DNA of 64,000 nt from Cerrena zonata (Eukaryota > Basidiomycota > Agaricomycetes > Polyporales > Cerrenaceae): the NCBI GenBank assembly GCA_038087015.1, contig JASBNA010000077.1, positions 124,001 through 188,000 on the forward strand, in the 5' to 3' direction. This document shows positions 46,225-58,049 of this stretch, one piece after another. The stretch's first letter is position 1, and each line of letters starts with the position of its first letter. A program made the translations under genes and the position numbers. The notes below the pieces were generated by a model. The model ran no database searches. It saw only the letters and a list, made by a program, of their open reading frames with translations, and was not told the origin of the DNA.

Positions 46225-49118
46225 GTGTCCTAATTGGGTATTGTCGATGCAGTGGCAGAGTCGGATTCATGTCATTGCACGAGGGAGACGCGACGCGTTC
46301 ACTTCGATCGCGTTGTGTTTAATGATCGGACTGAAGTCGTCCATTAACACTAGTATGAGAATGCACCAACATCAAACTTCTATCATCATGCGTGACGTCG
46401 TGAGAGCCGTTCTTTCCGCCCTCAATGGCCACTCTCTCACCTCAATTCTCGGAGTTCTACTAACTGACTCTTACTTTGCACAGTCGCCTACCCGCCAACT
46501 CTTTATTCAAGAATGGCATGACTTACTTATCTTCTCACAGGAGCTTCCTGAACTCTTAGAGGAAACTACCTCATTCTGTGTTAATGTACACACTCGCATC
46601 CTCACGAGCGAAATCACCTCTCTTGCTGCCAAAGAGAACGGCTGGCATTTCAGTGCCAAGAATGCCAGAGCTGAGCAGATCGAAGCATTCTCGCTCGCTG
46701 AAATGAGTCGTACCCTTGAGACAAAGGCTCCCCATACTTGGCTCCTCCTTGGTGCCCTCCTACAAAGTGATCAGGCTCGTTTGCGAAAGCGAATGCGATC
46801 ACTAGGTATGGAGTCTATGGACTTGGCACCGGATCCCGTACCTGTGGATCCCACAGTCGATGACATCGGAGGGCCCGGCTTTGATGACGAAGACGAAGAG
46901 GGTTATTGGGAAGTCTTCAAGGACGTTCCCAATGACATTCTTACTGCAGATCAAAGTAACGCACCTCGTCCCAAGAAGCGACAACGGCGTGCAGGTGAAC
47001 GACTTATAGCTTTGGGACGTATTGTAAGCACCGTTCCTTATGTTCTGCTCTGAGTTGTATGCTTACTGTGTTCTAGAGACGCGTTGTTCTTATGTCCATT
47101 CTGTTGCAGAGTACGAACCAAAAATGTAATGCATTTGCCGCTACAATTGGATTATTCCTTCATTCCACATCTACACCTGAGTTGGTGATTGAGGTCTTCG
47201 CGCATGCAGGGCTCTCAATTTCACTTTCTGCTATCCACACCATGATCGACTCATTGTCTACAACATCCGGCGAGCGTTTACAAGAACTTATGAAGACTTA
47301 TGTTGCTTGTTTCGCCTGGGACAACTTCGACATTGATCTAAGATCATGGCTCCCCACTGTAGAAAGGCCGGGGACCACACTTCAACATGGAACATCAGCT
47401 CTCGCTTTTCCGCTTGCCCATGGCGTTACCTCGGAACATCTCAAATGTGCGGCAGAGCTCTGGGCCACTGACCCACTTAACCCTAATATTCCTCCCTCGC
47501 AACATCGCCCAAAACGGACCTGGGTTGACTGTCTCCCTCGTCCTATACCCAACTACACTACTGTCTCTGAAGTCCCGTCATTCTATCGCATCCTGGCCTG
47601 GCATTTCCGACGTGTCCTTGTCGAGCATTGTGCAGAATTCAAACATTTTCGAAAGCAACTTGGCGCACCTGAAACTATGATGCAAATACCAGTAGAGAAG
47701 ACTACACATATACCATGTCGTGCCATGGATATCAACTCATCTACGGCTGATGGACAGGCCCAGATTGCTGAGAGCTTATTCTCGCAGTCTAACTTGGGTG
47801 ACCCCACGGACACTCCAGGTGTTGTCGACATTCGAGAACATGTCGTTCTCGTTCATGGAGACCTAGGTACTGGCGAACGCTTGCAGTCAGTAAAGGAATC
47901 TCGTGCCATTGAGACGAAGCCTGTCCGCCGTCTGGAAATGGTCATCTTTATCCCAGGACTTTTCCACTTGCTGATGGCTTGTGCCGATGCTATCTGGAAG
48001 ATGTATTTTGAACCCCAGGATTTACGTGCAACTGATGATGGTCTGTTTCGGCAGAGTTGTAAGATTCGACCGAACGAGTCAGGCCGTCTTGGTAGCAAAC
48101 CGGGATTTCGCCTCATGCACGATCTTATACATCACCATGGCACTGCGCGTATGCTTGATGTTTGGCAGAATGATCTCAAGAAGCGAACATCACATAACTC
48201 TTTTGCAGAATACGCTGCTTCGAAACCAACCTGGGATGAAGTTACAGCAAGATCTCTTGATCTCGTTCAAACGTATGTCAATAAGCCTCAGCACAAGGAC
48301 GGTCTGTTCCGTAACAACTCTCTTATACTCCTCAATCTTCTAAATTACATCGAGCTTGCACATGCAATGAAGCATGGAGATATTGGACGGGTAGAAGGAA
48401 CTTTCTTACACTGGATTTTTGTGTTCAAGACAGTCGGTAAACATAAGTATGCCACAGCTTTGATCAAGGTTATGAATGACCTCAAATATACATACTCTGA
48501 GGAACTTGCGTAAGTCATTTAAATTTCATACAATGAGATTCAGTGTCCTAACTTAATTACTGCAGACGTGCAATTCGGCTCAACTGGCTATGTAACCCAA
48601 CAGGAAAAGCCGATGGCTTTCGAGCAATAGACTGGTTAGTTGAGCTAATGAATCTATATATCAAGGTACGTCTGGGGCAGAATTTTATAATGTTTTATTA
48701 CTGACATCTACGTTGAACTGTGAAGGTCATTTATAGTGGTGTTGGATATACCAGGACCTTCCAACTTATAATCAAACAGTCCCCGCTTATAGATATATTC
48801 AGACGTGTGCATACACTGATGCAAGATAACTTTCATCTTCTGCACCGAAGTGTCCGCCATGCTCCTCCCAACTTACAAAATACACTCACAGTCTTACAAC
48901 ATCTGCTTGAGGAAAGCAAGGCTCATGAGGTTCATTTGGGGCGTAAAGCATACAAATTGATGGATCATTTGAGGGAAGGGATGCGGATGTTACAACAACG
49001 GTCAGGTATTTATGTAGACGAGCAGGAGACAGATATATCACTTCAAGAAAGTGATACGGGAGAGGAGACACTTGACTTCGATGATCTCGATTTCTGTGGA
49101 GAGGAAATAGACATTTAG
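46217..49118 (+). CDS. DUF6589 protein, candidate transposase
   Basis: Exons 46217-47023, 47077-48509, 48566-48665 and 48726-49118 join without phase error into 910 codons. The N-terminal 300 residues are helical, with an acidic patch and basic cluster (PRPKKRQRRAGER). The DUF6589 core carries VLVHGDLGTGERLQSVKESR, then MVIFIPGLFHLLMACADAIW, GSKPGFRLMHDLIHHHG and RVEGTFLHWIFVFKTVGKHK. Invariant-looking Asp (HGD), Asp (CAD) and Glu (VEG) in alternating hydrophobic settings recall an RNase-H-like fold, inferred not proven. The start codon lies in the terminal inverted repeat; a later ATG near 46387 (MRDVVRAVLSAL) is an alternative. It converges on the helicase gene, stops 131 bp apart. Biochemical function is unknown to me. 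Confidence 0.85.
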
Positions 49119-49249
49119 CTAATATACATAATGTCTGTTTGTAACGTGCTGGAAAAAAGCTCACCTTACTCGGTTTGCCGAAGTGGGCAGTTCCGACTGT
49201 TTCCTAGGTGAGGTGTGAGTGTATTGATCGAGACGATCAAGACGATCGG

Positions 49250-51716
49250 TTACACAAACATGAAAAACATACTCTTGTGGCCCACACCTCTACAAAGGCT
49301 ACATCTCGGCGGTGCCCTTGTCGATGATTGCTGACTTTCACCATTAGATTGAAGCCGGGAAACCAGGGGTGTATGAACAAACGGTGACGATGAAGGTTGA
49401 GTGATAGTCTTGGGGCAGTACTTCTCAACGAAACCCAAGATAACTGGTGCATACCTCTCCCCTTGCTGCCATCGCACCTGCTCAACGACATCCTTGACTG
49501 AAGATAGCTTCTGCATGTGAGCTAGATCGACAATCCTATCCACAAAAGAAAAGTGCATAAACATGTCAGCACCATACATCTGTTCTGCCTCGAAACCATG
49601 CTCCATCAACATCATCTCCTTTCGCCAACCATGAAGAGCCTTGGCGAGTGCATTTTCAGCAGAGGATCGAGTAAACTCATCCACCTTTACCCTATTGGGA
49701 GCTCTCTTGAGTTTCGTTGGAATATCGGTACGCTCTGTCATGAGATCTGCGGTTTCTTGAGGCTTACAGACGTCACAACAAAGTGTTGCTTGTTTGGTTT
49801 CGCAACGGTCACAGCAGCGAGTAGTAATGGCAGCTGGGTGGTAATGATTAGTTATGATAAATCCGAAGATATAACAAAACACGTACAAATGCTGGTGTTG
49901 GCATAGAATGAGTTAGCATGAAAGCGTCGACAGTGTTTCACACCTGATAGGACATGTGCATTGATGAAGAGACACAGTGTCTCATCAACATCGGCATCAG
50001 GCTTGTGGGAGCGATTCCCACTAGCTCGCTTACTCTTGCCTTGAGGCGCGGATGTCTTCTGTCTACCACCGCTCTCAACCAGGTTGAAGAGCTCACGTAG
50101 CTTATCTTCCCGGTCAATGACTCTGGATTCTTCGTCTCTTTCTACACCTGCAGATACTTGCTGAATGCTCTCCATGCTCAAGTCAGGCTCGTTCCGATTT
50201 CCCTCTGTATCTTCTGTGTCAACGTCTCGCATGGGCTGACGTTCGGAAAGTGGGGTGCGTGGGGTATGTAGTGGTTGATGAGAAGGTGTTAATGGAAGGG
50301 ATGTTATAGTTCTATCACCAAGAGTGTGTGTAGCTGACACCGATGCTACTGTTGATGAGTTATTTGGTGGGTTATTTTCTTTTCTAGTTCGCTTGGCTCC
50401 TCGACTCTCGCTCTCTTCAGTCTCCCCTAACTTCCGCTTCCGGCTGGCCTGTTGGGCAAGCTTATCCTCATAGAACCAACTGGATTCTGCAATAAGTATA
50501 CCGATGCCTTGGAGAGCTGGGTTTCGTACAGCACGGCCAAACCGTTGCATTAGTGTATTGAAATCCTTCGGGACTCGCCACTGGACTACAATGATGATGT
50601 CCGCAATATCCAGTCCCTGCAAATCACAGTAATTAATTGTATTTCATGGTTCATAATAGCATCTCTCACCATTCCACCAGAATCAGTTGCTGCAAATCCC
50701 CAGGTATCCCCCGCCTTGAGGTTTTCTACCTCATCTGCACGAAAGAACCGTGTCATACCTGCATGAAACCATGGCACTTTTTGCTGCAAATCTGCGCTAA
50801 CACGAGACCTTAGAAACTTTGCAGCCTCCTCCGCCTCCTTCTTACTATCGAAGAACACCATGAACTTCTTCGGAGTAGGATCACCGACTTTCCAGTTCTT
50901 TGGCACCAAGAAGCCGAGATCTTCGAAGGTTGACATCGTATACTTCATGGGCCGGACGGCGTAAAGTATATTTGGGCGATCATTTGATCGTTTGAATAAC
51001 GTGTAGCTTGATTTGTTCCAGGTGAATCTGCGCTCAAGAACAGTGATCATATCGGGTGGTATAGTGGCTGAAGAGATATATATGGGGACTTTAGGTAAGT
51101 GCCACTGTATGTCATGCACCTTCCCATACTCTCCGCGGAACGAATCCCCCCATTGCACAATGCAATGTCCCTCATCAAAAATAAGGTTTTGGACCTTCGA
51201 CTGGAAGCGTGCGTTAGGCCACAGTATTGTCTGGCAATACCCGCCCCGCTTCATAAGTATTTCTGGGCTTAGAATAACCACACGGTATTTTCGCTGGGCG
51301 ATGTCCTGTTTATATTGACTTCAATAAAGTCCTTGTCTATTAATTCCGAGTGGTAAACTCACTTTGAAAGTCCGTTCATTATTGTTATCTGCATTTACAG
51401 AAATGGCAGTGAATCCTGCTTTTGATGATTCTGCAACAAACTGATCCCCGAGAACATTGAGGGCAGTTGCAATGATGATAACAGAGTCCGGGCAGAAGGG
51501 AAGGGTCATTAAGTAAGATAGAGTCTTGCCAGAACCGGTTGCTGCAATACTGATGATATTCTTCTGCTGGAGCTGGGCACGACATAGCTTGATTTGAAAG
51601 TCGCAAGGTCGTTTCCCAAAGACCTCAAGGGTTTTCGCACGTATTTCTTCATCTGAAAGTAACATCGGTATGGAGGAAGACATATTGTATGGAACGCGTC
51701 TGCTAGTCGCGTCCAT
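49250..51716 (-). CDS. RecQ-like DNA helicase of the 6-kb element
   Basis: Superfamily 2, 3'-5' RecQ-like. Exons 51716-51363, 51305-50670, 50616-49887 and 49833-49250 add up to exactly 768 codons. Motifs: IAATGSGKT (Walker A), NVLGDQFVAE, FDEGHCIVQWGDSF (DEGH in place of DEAH plus the RecQ aromatic loop), YISSATIP, FFDSKKEAEEAAKF, FAATDSGGMGLDIADI and LMQRFGRAVRNPA (motif VI). After a disordered basic stretch comes a Cys-rich cluster (CCDRCETKQATLCCDVC) and then a tail with CSLCRGVGHKS. No HRDC domain is evident. The ATG at 51716 (MDATSRRVPYNMSSS) is taken. Similar helicases are repeated in Agaricomycete genomes. Here it sits inside a transposon, so replication- or repair-coupled movement is plausible (inference). 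Confidence 0.88.
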
Positions 51717-51757
51717 CAGGTGATGGAAAAAATGAAGAAACAACCAAATCTGGGCGT

Positions 51758-52000
51758 GCGAGCATATTAGCTAATCGAGCGCTGGACGTTTTGTGCCAGC
51801 CCGCTTCGCGTCGTCTTCAACGCAATAAGGTTACTGAGATTAAACATAAATTTTCGGCGCTCTAAATATGAGGTGATGAGATTGAATCGGACTTAGAATT
51901 TCAACTGCAGCTGAGTGTCCAAGTTATATTACTAGTATATGATAGGTTTAAATCGAGACACAGTTGAACGACGACGCGAAGTGGGGTGGTTTGGAGCCTG
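51758..52000 (-). repeat. Right terminal inverted repeat
   Basis: Reverse complement of the left repeat. Inner 84 bp (51758-51841) identical, outer 46 bp (51955-52000) nearly so. It has the same nested motif pair (51804-51821 and 51963-51981). Its inner edge also ends in ATGCTCGC on the minus strand, 36 bp or so upstream of the helicase start codon, so both genes read inward from the same sequence. Confidence 0.85.
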
Positions 52001-52009
52001 GACGGCTGA

Positions 52010-52549
52010 GCGCCGAAGTCAGGAGTAGAACTGTGGAAGTAATATGCTCTTTTAGTATCCGCCGTTTCATTCCACATGTCAGAAAACTTTGAGGGAAATC
52101 AACCAGAGGAATGATCAGCGAAGGATGCATGTGGAAGACACGTTGTGCTATATGTTTGAACTTCAATTACAACTCGATTCGGGACTGAGGAATGAATATT
52201 AATATTAACGAGTGTTAGGGATAAGCAGGTGTGTGACACAAACCTTATACAGTGGTCCAGCCAGCGTTATTAATATCGTTTGCATGGGGTTTTAGTAGTA
52301 AACTCGATATATCAATTGTAGTACCAGTATAACGAGTTTCTATAGATAATAGTTGTCAGTAAGAAAGACCGCATTGCATTTGAACCAAAAAAAAACAATT
52401 CACGCTTGGCTCATTGAGCGCTCCCGGTAAGGATGTAATTCCGATATTCACATGCAAGATACAGACTTGCTACCCCAAATGGTGAGTCGGATCGACTTCC
52501 ATTCATTGGGGCAGAAACTTCATCTATTCTCGCCACGGTGGACAAAGGA
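52010..52549. other. Intergenic region right of the 6-kb element
   Basis: After the right target duplication (52001-52009) there is no gene until the PAQR start codon. Nothing was recognised. Confidence 0.5.
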
Positions 52550-54120
52550 ATGACTACAACACATACTGATCATCTACTGCCAGAGGACAGATTGAAACGT
52601 CGAGGAGTTCGGTCAACGTCACCCACCTCACCGCAAACAGCCTTGACAGACTTGACGAAGTCCACAGCGTCCAAAAAGCGCTCTGTGTTAACTTGGGAGG
52701 ATATACCAGACTGGAGAAGGGATAACGAGTATATAATCACAGGGTACCGAAGGTGTGTGTCTAGTTGTTGTCGTCTTTGATTCCTTCAGTCGTGGCAATT
52801 TACCCACGTTGATATGACAGATTACAGGATAGTTTTCGGGGCTGCATCCACTCCGTCTTTGCATGTAAGTCTATCTATACTCCAGCTAACAGCAGGACGA
52901 CATGTGGGTCACAGAGAAGTATAGTTGACAAGCATGGACCGCATAGTTCATGCTGACGCCGTCAGAGTACACTCAGTAAGGGAATGTTGTCCAACCAACC
53001 TCCTTCGCGTAACCCCACCTATCGTTCTGCTCTAAGCTGACATCCAGAAACCCGAACTTCTTATTCCATCAACCAGTTTGCGTTTCTAACTCCTCTGCCG
53101 GTCCCTTACAGATCTACACAATGAGACAGGTAAATTTAGTATCCTGGCTTCACGTGGATGGTTCTGAAACATTTTCAAGTCAACATTCATAGTCACCTCT
53201 GGGGTGCTCTCATATTTATTTATTTCCTCACGAGCTTCCCTTATGTATATATGGCCCAATACGCCACCACAACGACATGGCTTGACTCGGCGGTATTTGC
53301 TATATTCTTACTCTCCGCGGTCACTTGTCTATTATTCAGTGCTGGCTATCATACATTTGATGCCCATTCAAAATCGGTATGTGGAACAATCCGTCATAAT
53401 TACCCTTTCACCGACTCAGTTCATCAGGTAGCGACCCAGTGTCACGCGTTAGACTACACCGGAATTATATGTACGAGTAATGTTTCTGAATGTTGACCGT
53501 ATTCTAACCACAATATTTCTAGTGCTCATCATGGGATCTTTCTTCCCATGCATATACTACGGATTCTTCTGTGAACCCACCTACCAAGTAATTTACTTGT
53601 CCGGCTTGACAATTATGGGAGCAGGTAAGCGTTGTAGCGGGAACACGGTGTTCGTTCACTAAATCATCATATTTCTTTTCAGGTGCCGCATACATTGTTT
53701 TAAACCCCGAATACCGCAAACCATCCCACAGAGGAGCACGTACAACCGTGTTCATAGCACTCGGCCTCTGTGGTGTTATCCCAACCACACATGCACTCTT
53801 TTCACACGGCTTCAACAAGCTTTGTTACGAGATGGGGTTCAGATGGGTATTTCTCGAGGGCGCCTTGTATATCGTTGGTGCCCTTCTATAGTGAGCACTT
53901 TCGTTCTTTCTGGACTCCCGGAGTCCTATATGACATTGTTACCTTTCTAGTGCCAATCGGATACCTGAAAAGCTCTCGCCTGGGACATTCGACTACTTTG
54001 GATCATCGCATCAAATCTTCCATCTCTGCGTCGTGCTAGCTGCGCTATCCCATTACAGCTTGTGTTCTAGTTTCGTTTGATCACTGGCATAGTCAAGGTG
54101 GTCTGTGCTCTGCATCTTGA
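52550..54120 (+). CDS. PAQR / adiponectin-receptor-type membrane protein (Izh-like) with C-terminal frameshift
   Basis: Seven-helix membrane protein family; yeast Izh proteins act in zinc and sterol homeostasis, and human relatives have ceramidase activity. The ATG at 52550 begins [51 protein letters not shown], the GYHTFDAHS loop, [20 protein letters not shown] and [17 protein letters not shown] follow, with the His residues of the metal site present. Introns are short with correct phases up to HY. From there the frame ends early (TGA 54078-54080), whereas the +1 frame reads [20 protein letters not shown] and TGA at 54118-54120, the expected family ending. One extra base near 54056 is the simplest explanation; a sequencing error or unusual splice cannot be excluded. 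Confidence 0.8.
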
Positions 54121-54755
54121 GTCTACATACAACCCTAGACAGGAATACGATGGTTTATATTGACAGTACGTGTGGCCGAGAAGGTTCCCTGTCATGCACA
54201 ACTAGTGCGCTTATATTCAGGCTTACTCTAGAAGCACGCCAAATACACACGTATTCCGCGTTTTCACTTTTAATCTCTGGCTGACAGCGCGTGATAGGTA
54301 GGCTCTGTGTGGGCTCTCATACGCTGAAGTGCAAGAGGGAATAGCTCTGCTGTTGACATTCCATGCTACAGGTCAACTTCCTCATGATGCAAATACTACC
54401 GGGCCAGTGCCTCAATGCAGACTGCTTGAATGCTTCAAGTTGATAGGAAAATTCGGTCCGATAACGGTCCAAACGACCTTGACGTGAGACATGGAATGCA
54501 ACTTGCTGTACTCATCCAGACTCTCCAACGCGGTAATTGGTCGCTACTCATTAGTCTCCTTGAGAGACCTCAATAAGATAGTCGTTCCTAACTAGTCACG
54601 CTATTGGGAAACAGGTACGTGCATAGATAAGAAGGCTATTCGAAAACACGTCTTGTCTACTTAAGGATCGCTTTTCATGACGCAACTACTACTGTGTAAC
54701 CTCCACGTCTCCCTTACCCAACAACACTATATCCCTACTCAACGCTGCCGGGACG
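54121..54755. other. Intergenic region
   Basis: No supportable gene. It contains the promoter of the next membrane protein gene. Confidence 0.5.
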
Positions 54756-55992
54756 ATGCCGTTATGGGAGTCCGAACCACAATCTCGTGGTACATTCGGT
54801 ATACTGTCAACATGTCTCAGCACTATGTTCATATGCGTCTGGAAGGCATATCATCCAGATGTGCCTCAAAAGAGACCTGAAGAGCGTACATGGATCGCGG
54901 GTACCCTTGAATCGGCGGGGAGGTTCATGGGTTTCCTTTTCGCGCCCGAGTTTCTCTTCGCTATGGCTCTCGAACAGCTCATAGCGGCACGCACTATGTA
55001 TCATAGTGTAAATCGGTTGGATATCTTCCCCCCTCATCCTCCCTGGTACTCGCGATGGTTCCGTAGGCAAATGAACCAAACTGGAGGCGCGGTGAGTAAC
55101 TTATACTTATGCAAGACTATTACCTTGCTAGGTAGTATTAACATTCAAACAACAGATATTTCTCCGATTACACCCTTGGACTCTGACCCACTCCTTTTAT
55201 GCCGTAATGGGAGGGTTCGCGGAGATCGTCGATGGCTCCCAAGAAGGATCAACACCTCCGTATTGCGTCCTGACATGGGCGGAGGTGTATCAAATTCTGA
55301 AAGAGGATCCCAATCGAGTGCCTGACATCTCTGAAAAGCACATCCTCGCTCGCAGCCAAAACGATACCCTCACGAAAGCGATTGCAGTGACTCAAATATT
55401 CTCATTTTGCACCACATGCATCTTGAGACGAGCCGAAAGGCTCTCAACTAGTGTACTCGAGATCTCGACCATAGCATACGCGGTCTGTGCTATTGTCTCG
55501 TATATACCATGGTGGAAAAAACCACTCATCATGGCGGAACCTACCCTGATAGAGAAGAACAGAATACATCCTCGTCGTTCTTCTCCGAGCCGTAGATCGA
55601 AATCACCTAGGGTCGCTTGGTGGATCAGGCCAAATCCTCTAAATAAAGACAAACCGAGCGCGACTGCTTATATTCTGCCAACAATATATGGCCTCCTACA
55701 TTTACTTGCATGGGACCACCCATTTCCGACACATGGAGAGCGTATCCTATGGCGGGTCTCTGTCATTACGGTATCGGCGTCGCTTCCTGTTGCCTTTGTT
55801 TTCGCATTCATCTACTCCTGCTTCATCAAAGAGGGTGAACCAATCGAAGAAGCCTTTGAAACCATCGCTCTCCTGACATATACTCCAGCTCGATTATTCA
55901 TGCTGGTAGAACCATTTCGACAACTCCTTTACCTTCCACTAGACGCGTACAAAGTTGCTTCATGGTCCAACTATTTGCCTCAGTTTGGGTAA
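54756..55992 (+). CDS. Uncharacterised fungal multi-pass membrane protein
   Basis: The ATG at 54756 gives MPLWESEPQSRGTFGILSTC, then STMFICVWKAYHPDVP, a hydrophobic stretch around FMGFLFAPEFLFAMALEQL, the junction to HPWTLTHSFYAVMGGFAEI, LTWAEVYQIL, ISEKHILARSQNDTLTKAI, then YAVCAIVSYIPWWKKPL and C-terminal helices. This pattern (RGT..IL..C, WT.TH.F...GGF, IS...I..RS..D.L.K) is shared by a large fungal family without assigned function. One intron (about 55093-55155) joins the two long frames. The TAA is at 55990-55992. The first exon may lie further upstream. Confidence 0.72.
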
Positions 55993-56192
55993 ATTGAGCG
56001 GGTTCTATACCTATAATATGCGGCACAACGGCCTTCATCCAGAGAATAATAATGTAAATAGATCAGAACTATACAAGATCTCATTATGTTAGATATAACA
56101 CATCCCGTGGAAAGAAATACAGGTAAATACAACATTATAACCCACAAGGAAATGAGAAACGACAACAGGGAATAATATAACAGAAGTGTGTA

Positions 56193-57351
56193 TCAATCAT
56201 CATCCAAAGTAAGGTCGATGACAGTGCCATGAAGCGACGGGTCCAACAACCTCGGAGGTTCTTCGTCTTTCACGAGAGTGAGGTCGATAAACTCTCTCTT
56301 TACTTTCTTACTCGGACGATGTGAGTCTGAAGCCTGAAATCGAGCGTATAGCGTGAGAACACAATATTGGAAGAAAGAGGATTTCTTACAGTTGAACTGC
56401 TGCGAGTATTCGTGGATAGTTCGGGCTTAGGTAACGGTAATGAAGGGCTCCGAGGTCTCTTCAACTTCGGGAGTTGTGATACTTGTGTGTTATTTGAAGG
56501 TTCAGCTATCCCTTGGGCACGCAATAGCGCTAATGATGGTGTTAAATTATCTCCTGTGTATGATATATTTCACGAGCAAGATACCTACCTTGAGGTCTGT
56601 ATTGGAACACGAATTTAGCCCAATGACCCTCTCCAGGGTACAAAGGTTTACTGCGGCTTCTAGGATCAGGAGCACACGTAACTGGCTTGCCGAGCCTATT
56701 TAAACGCGTTCAGTGTAACGCGAACACGACAAGAACAATAATGCTTACGAGACACAATGTCCACCCACCTTCTTGCTTTTCTCATGCAGTGGACCGATAT
56801 TGTTTGGTACATGAGGATGCCAGTTGATTGCACTATTGTTGGAAGGCAATCGTATCGCACGCGTGACTATGACTTCAATTGTGCCAAGTTTTGACAGAAC
56901 GGAGTTGTCAATCATTACATTCTCGTCATCTGTACAATGGCACCTGTCAGAGAGCGATACGTATATCAGGCATAAATGACTCACCAACAAGGACCAGATC
57001 TGAAAAGACGTATGGTAACCTTTGGGTTGGAGAAACCCGCACTCCGAATCGTGAGCTAGATCCATGACGCTGGGTCATGGAAGAGCCCATATGTCGACCG
57101 TCTATACGACATTGCACAGTGGCCTCTTCATTTATCGAGGATTTCCATCTGATTTCGAATTTCTAAAGCAATTAAAACTATTAGCAAACTGTACGCCTCG
57201 TTCGTTTGTAGTAGTGCGATGTATCTACCTTTCCACTTTGACTGGGAATGAAACAGGTTGTAGTCTTGGATCCTTGCTCTAGTTTGACCTGATACTCAGG
57301 TAGGTTTTCTCCGTCTGCTTGTACATATACCTCAAAGTTGTTCAATTTCAT
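56193..57351 (-). CDS. DUF7918 family protein, copy 2
   Basis: Paralogue of the protein at 43897-45046. The ATG at 57351 gives MKLNNFEVYVQADGENLPEY and TTTCFIPSQSGK. After an intron come KFEIRWKSSINEEATVQ, RIDGRHMGSS and LPYVFSDLVLVD. After another, SVLSKLGTIEVIVTRAIRLP and LHEKSKKVGGHCVS. The C-terminus again has two DLT motifs (FIDLTLV and VIDLTLDDD) before TGA at 56193. The exon arrangement matches copy 1. The two genes point toward each other with about 11 kb between them. Confidence 0.75.
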
Positions 57352-58049
57352 AGTCGTTGGTTGTAAACAGTAACTTGTGGCAAGCCTGAGTGGCCACCGT
57401 CGCGTATACGGGTAACGGGACTCATGGGCGTCTACGCCACGTGAAGGTGAGATACTGGCGAGATCTGACTCAGATCTGGATCTTATACATAGATTCTCGG
57501 ACTGGACTGAAGAACAACAGCGGAGCCATGCACTATACTAGACTCCTTAAATTCACGAGAACTGAGGTAGGTACTTAAACCAAGAAACAAATTAATAAAC
57601 ATCGTATAGAGAAGTCGTCGAAACGCTATTACTATAAACCTGCCTAAGATTCTGTCTCGGATTAAGCATAGTAGGATGACGTACTGGGTACCAGTGCAAG
57701 GCTTCTTCCTAAAGTCACTCACGCCGGTTTCATGCAGTGGTAAACGATCTGAAAGGAGAAGCATATGAAGCACGTCGACTTTGCCGGTAATCACACGTGG
57801 GTAGAGCGCAGTTAAGCACGACGCAAGCATATGGAGTGTGCTGAGAGGCTTCAAAGAATCGTTCGGGTCCGTAATCAGGGCCAGACTCAATCGAACAAAC
57901 CAAACATAAATCTTCCTGGAATTCGCTGCAGTTTGCATACCCAATAACTCTTGAAGAGGTTTATCATTCACCCCGCGAATCGTCAAGGGGGTAATCTATA
58001 TCATTGATAAAATCCAGCTGAAACGTACATCACTACGTCATAATCCTAA
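57352..58049. other. Intergenic region
   Basis: A minus-strand ORF at 57483-57986 without recognisable motifs lies here and is not called. Nothing else was seen. Confidence 0.45.

Larger units (their letters stand above)
45996..52000 (+). mobile_element. 6.0-kb TIR transposon carrying DUF6589 and RecQ-like helicase genes
   Basis: The ends are CAGGCTCC (45996-46003) and GGAGCCTG (51993-52000), flanked on both sides by the identical 9-mer GACGGCTGA (45987-45995 and 52001-52009). The terminal inverted repeats extend about 230 bp. The outer 46 bp match with three differences, the middle has diverged, and the inner 84 bp (46141-46224 and 51758-51841) are identical. Inside there are only two genes, convergent, both with fully consistent exon phases. 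A 9-bp duplication and long TIRs are typical of Mutator-like elements, yet no MULE transposase is seen. DUF6589 is the only candidate for the mobilising enzyme. I know of no formal description of such an element but cannot search. Confidence 0.85.

Noticed and set aside
57483..57986. Minus-strand ORF of 167 codons
   Set aside because: No recognised motif, frame not extended by plausible splicing, and it lies in the 3' flank of the RMND1-like gene.
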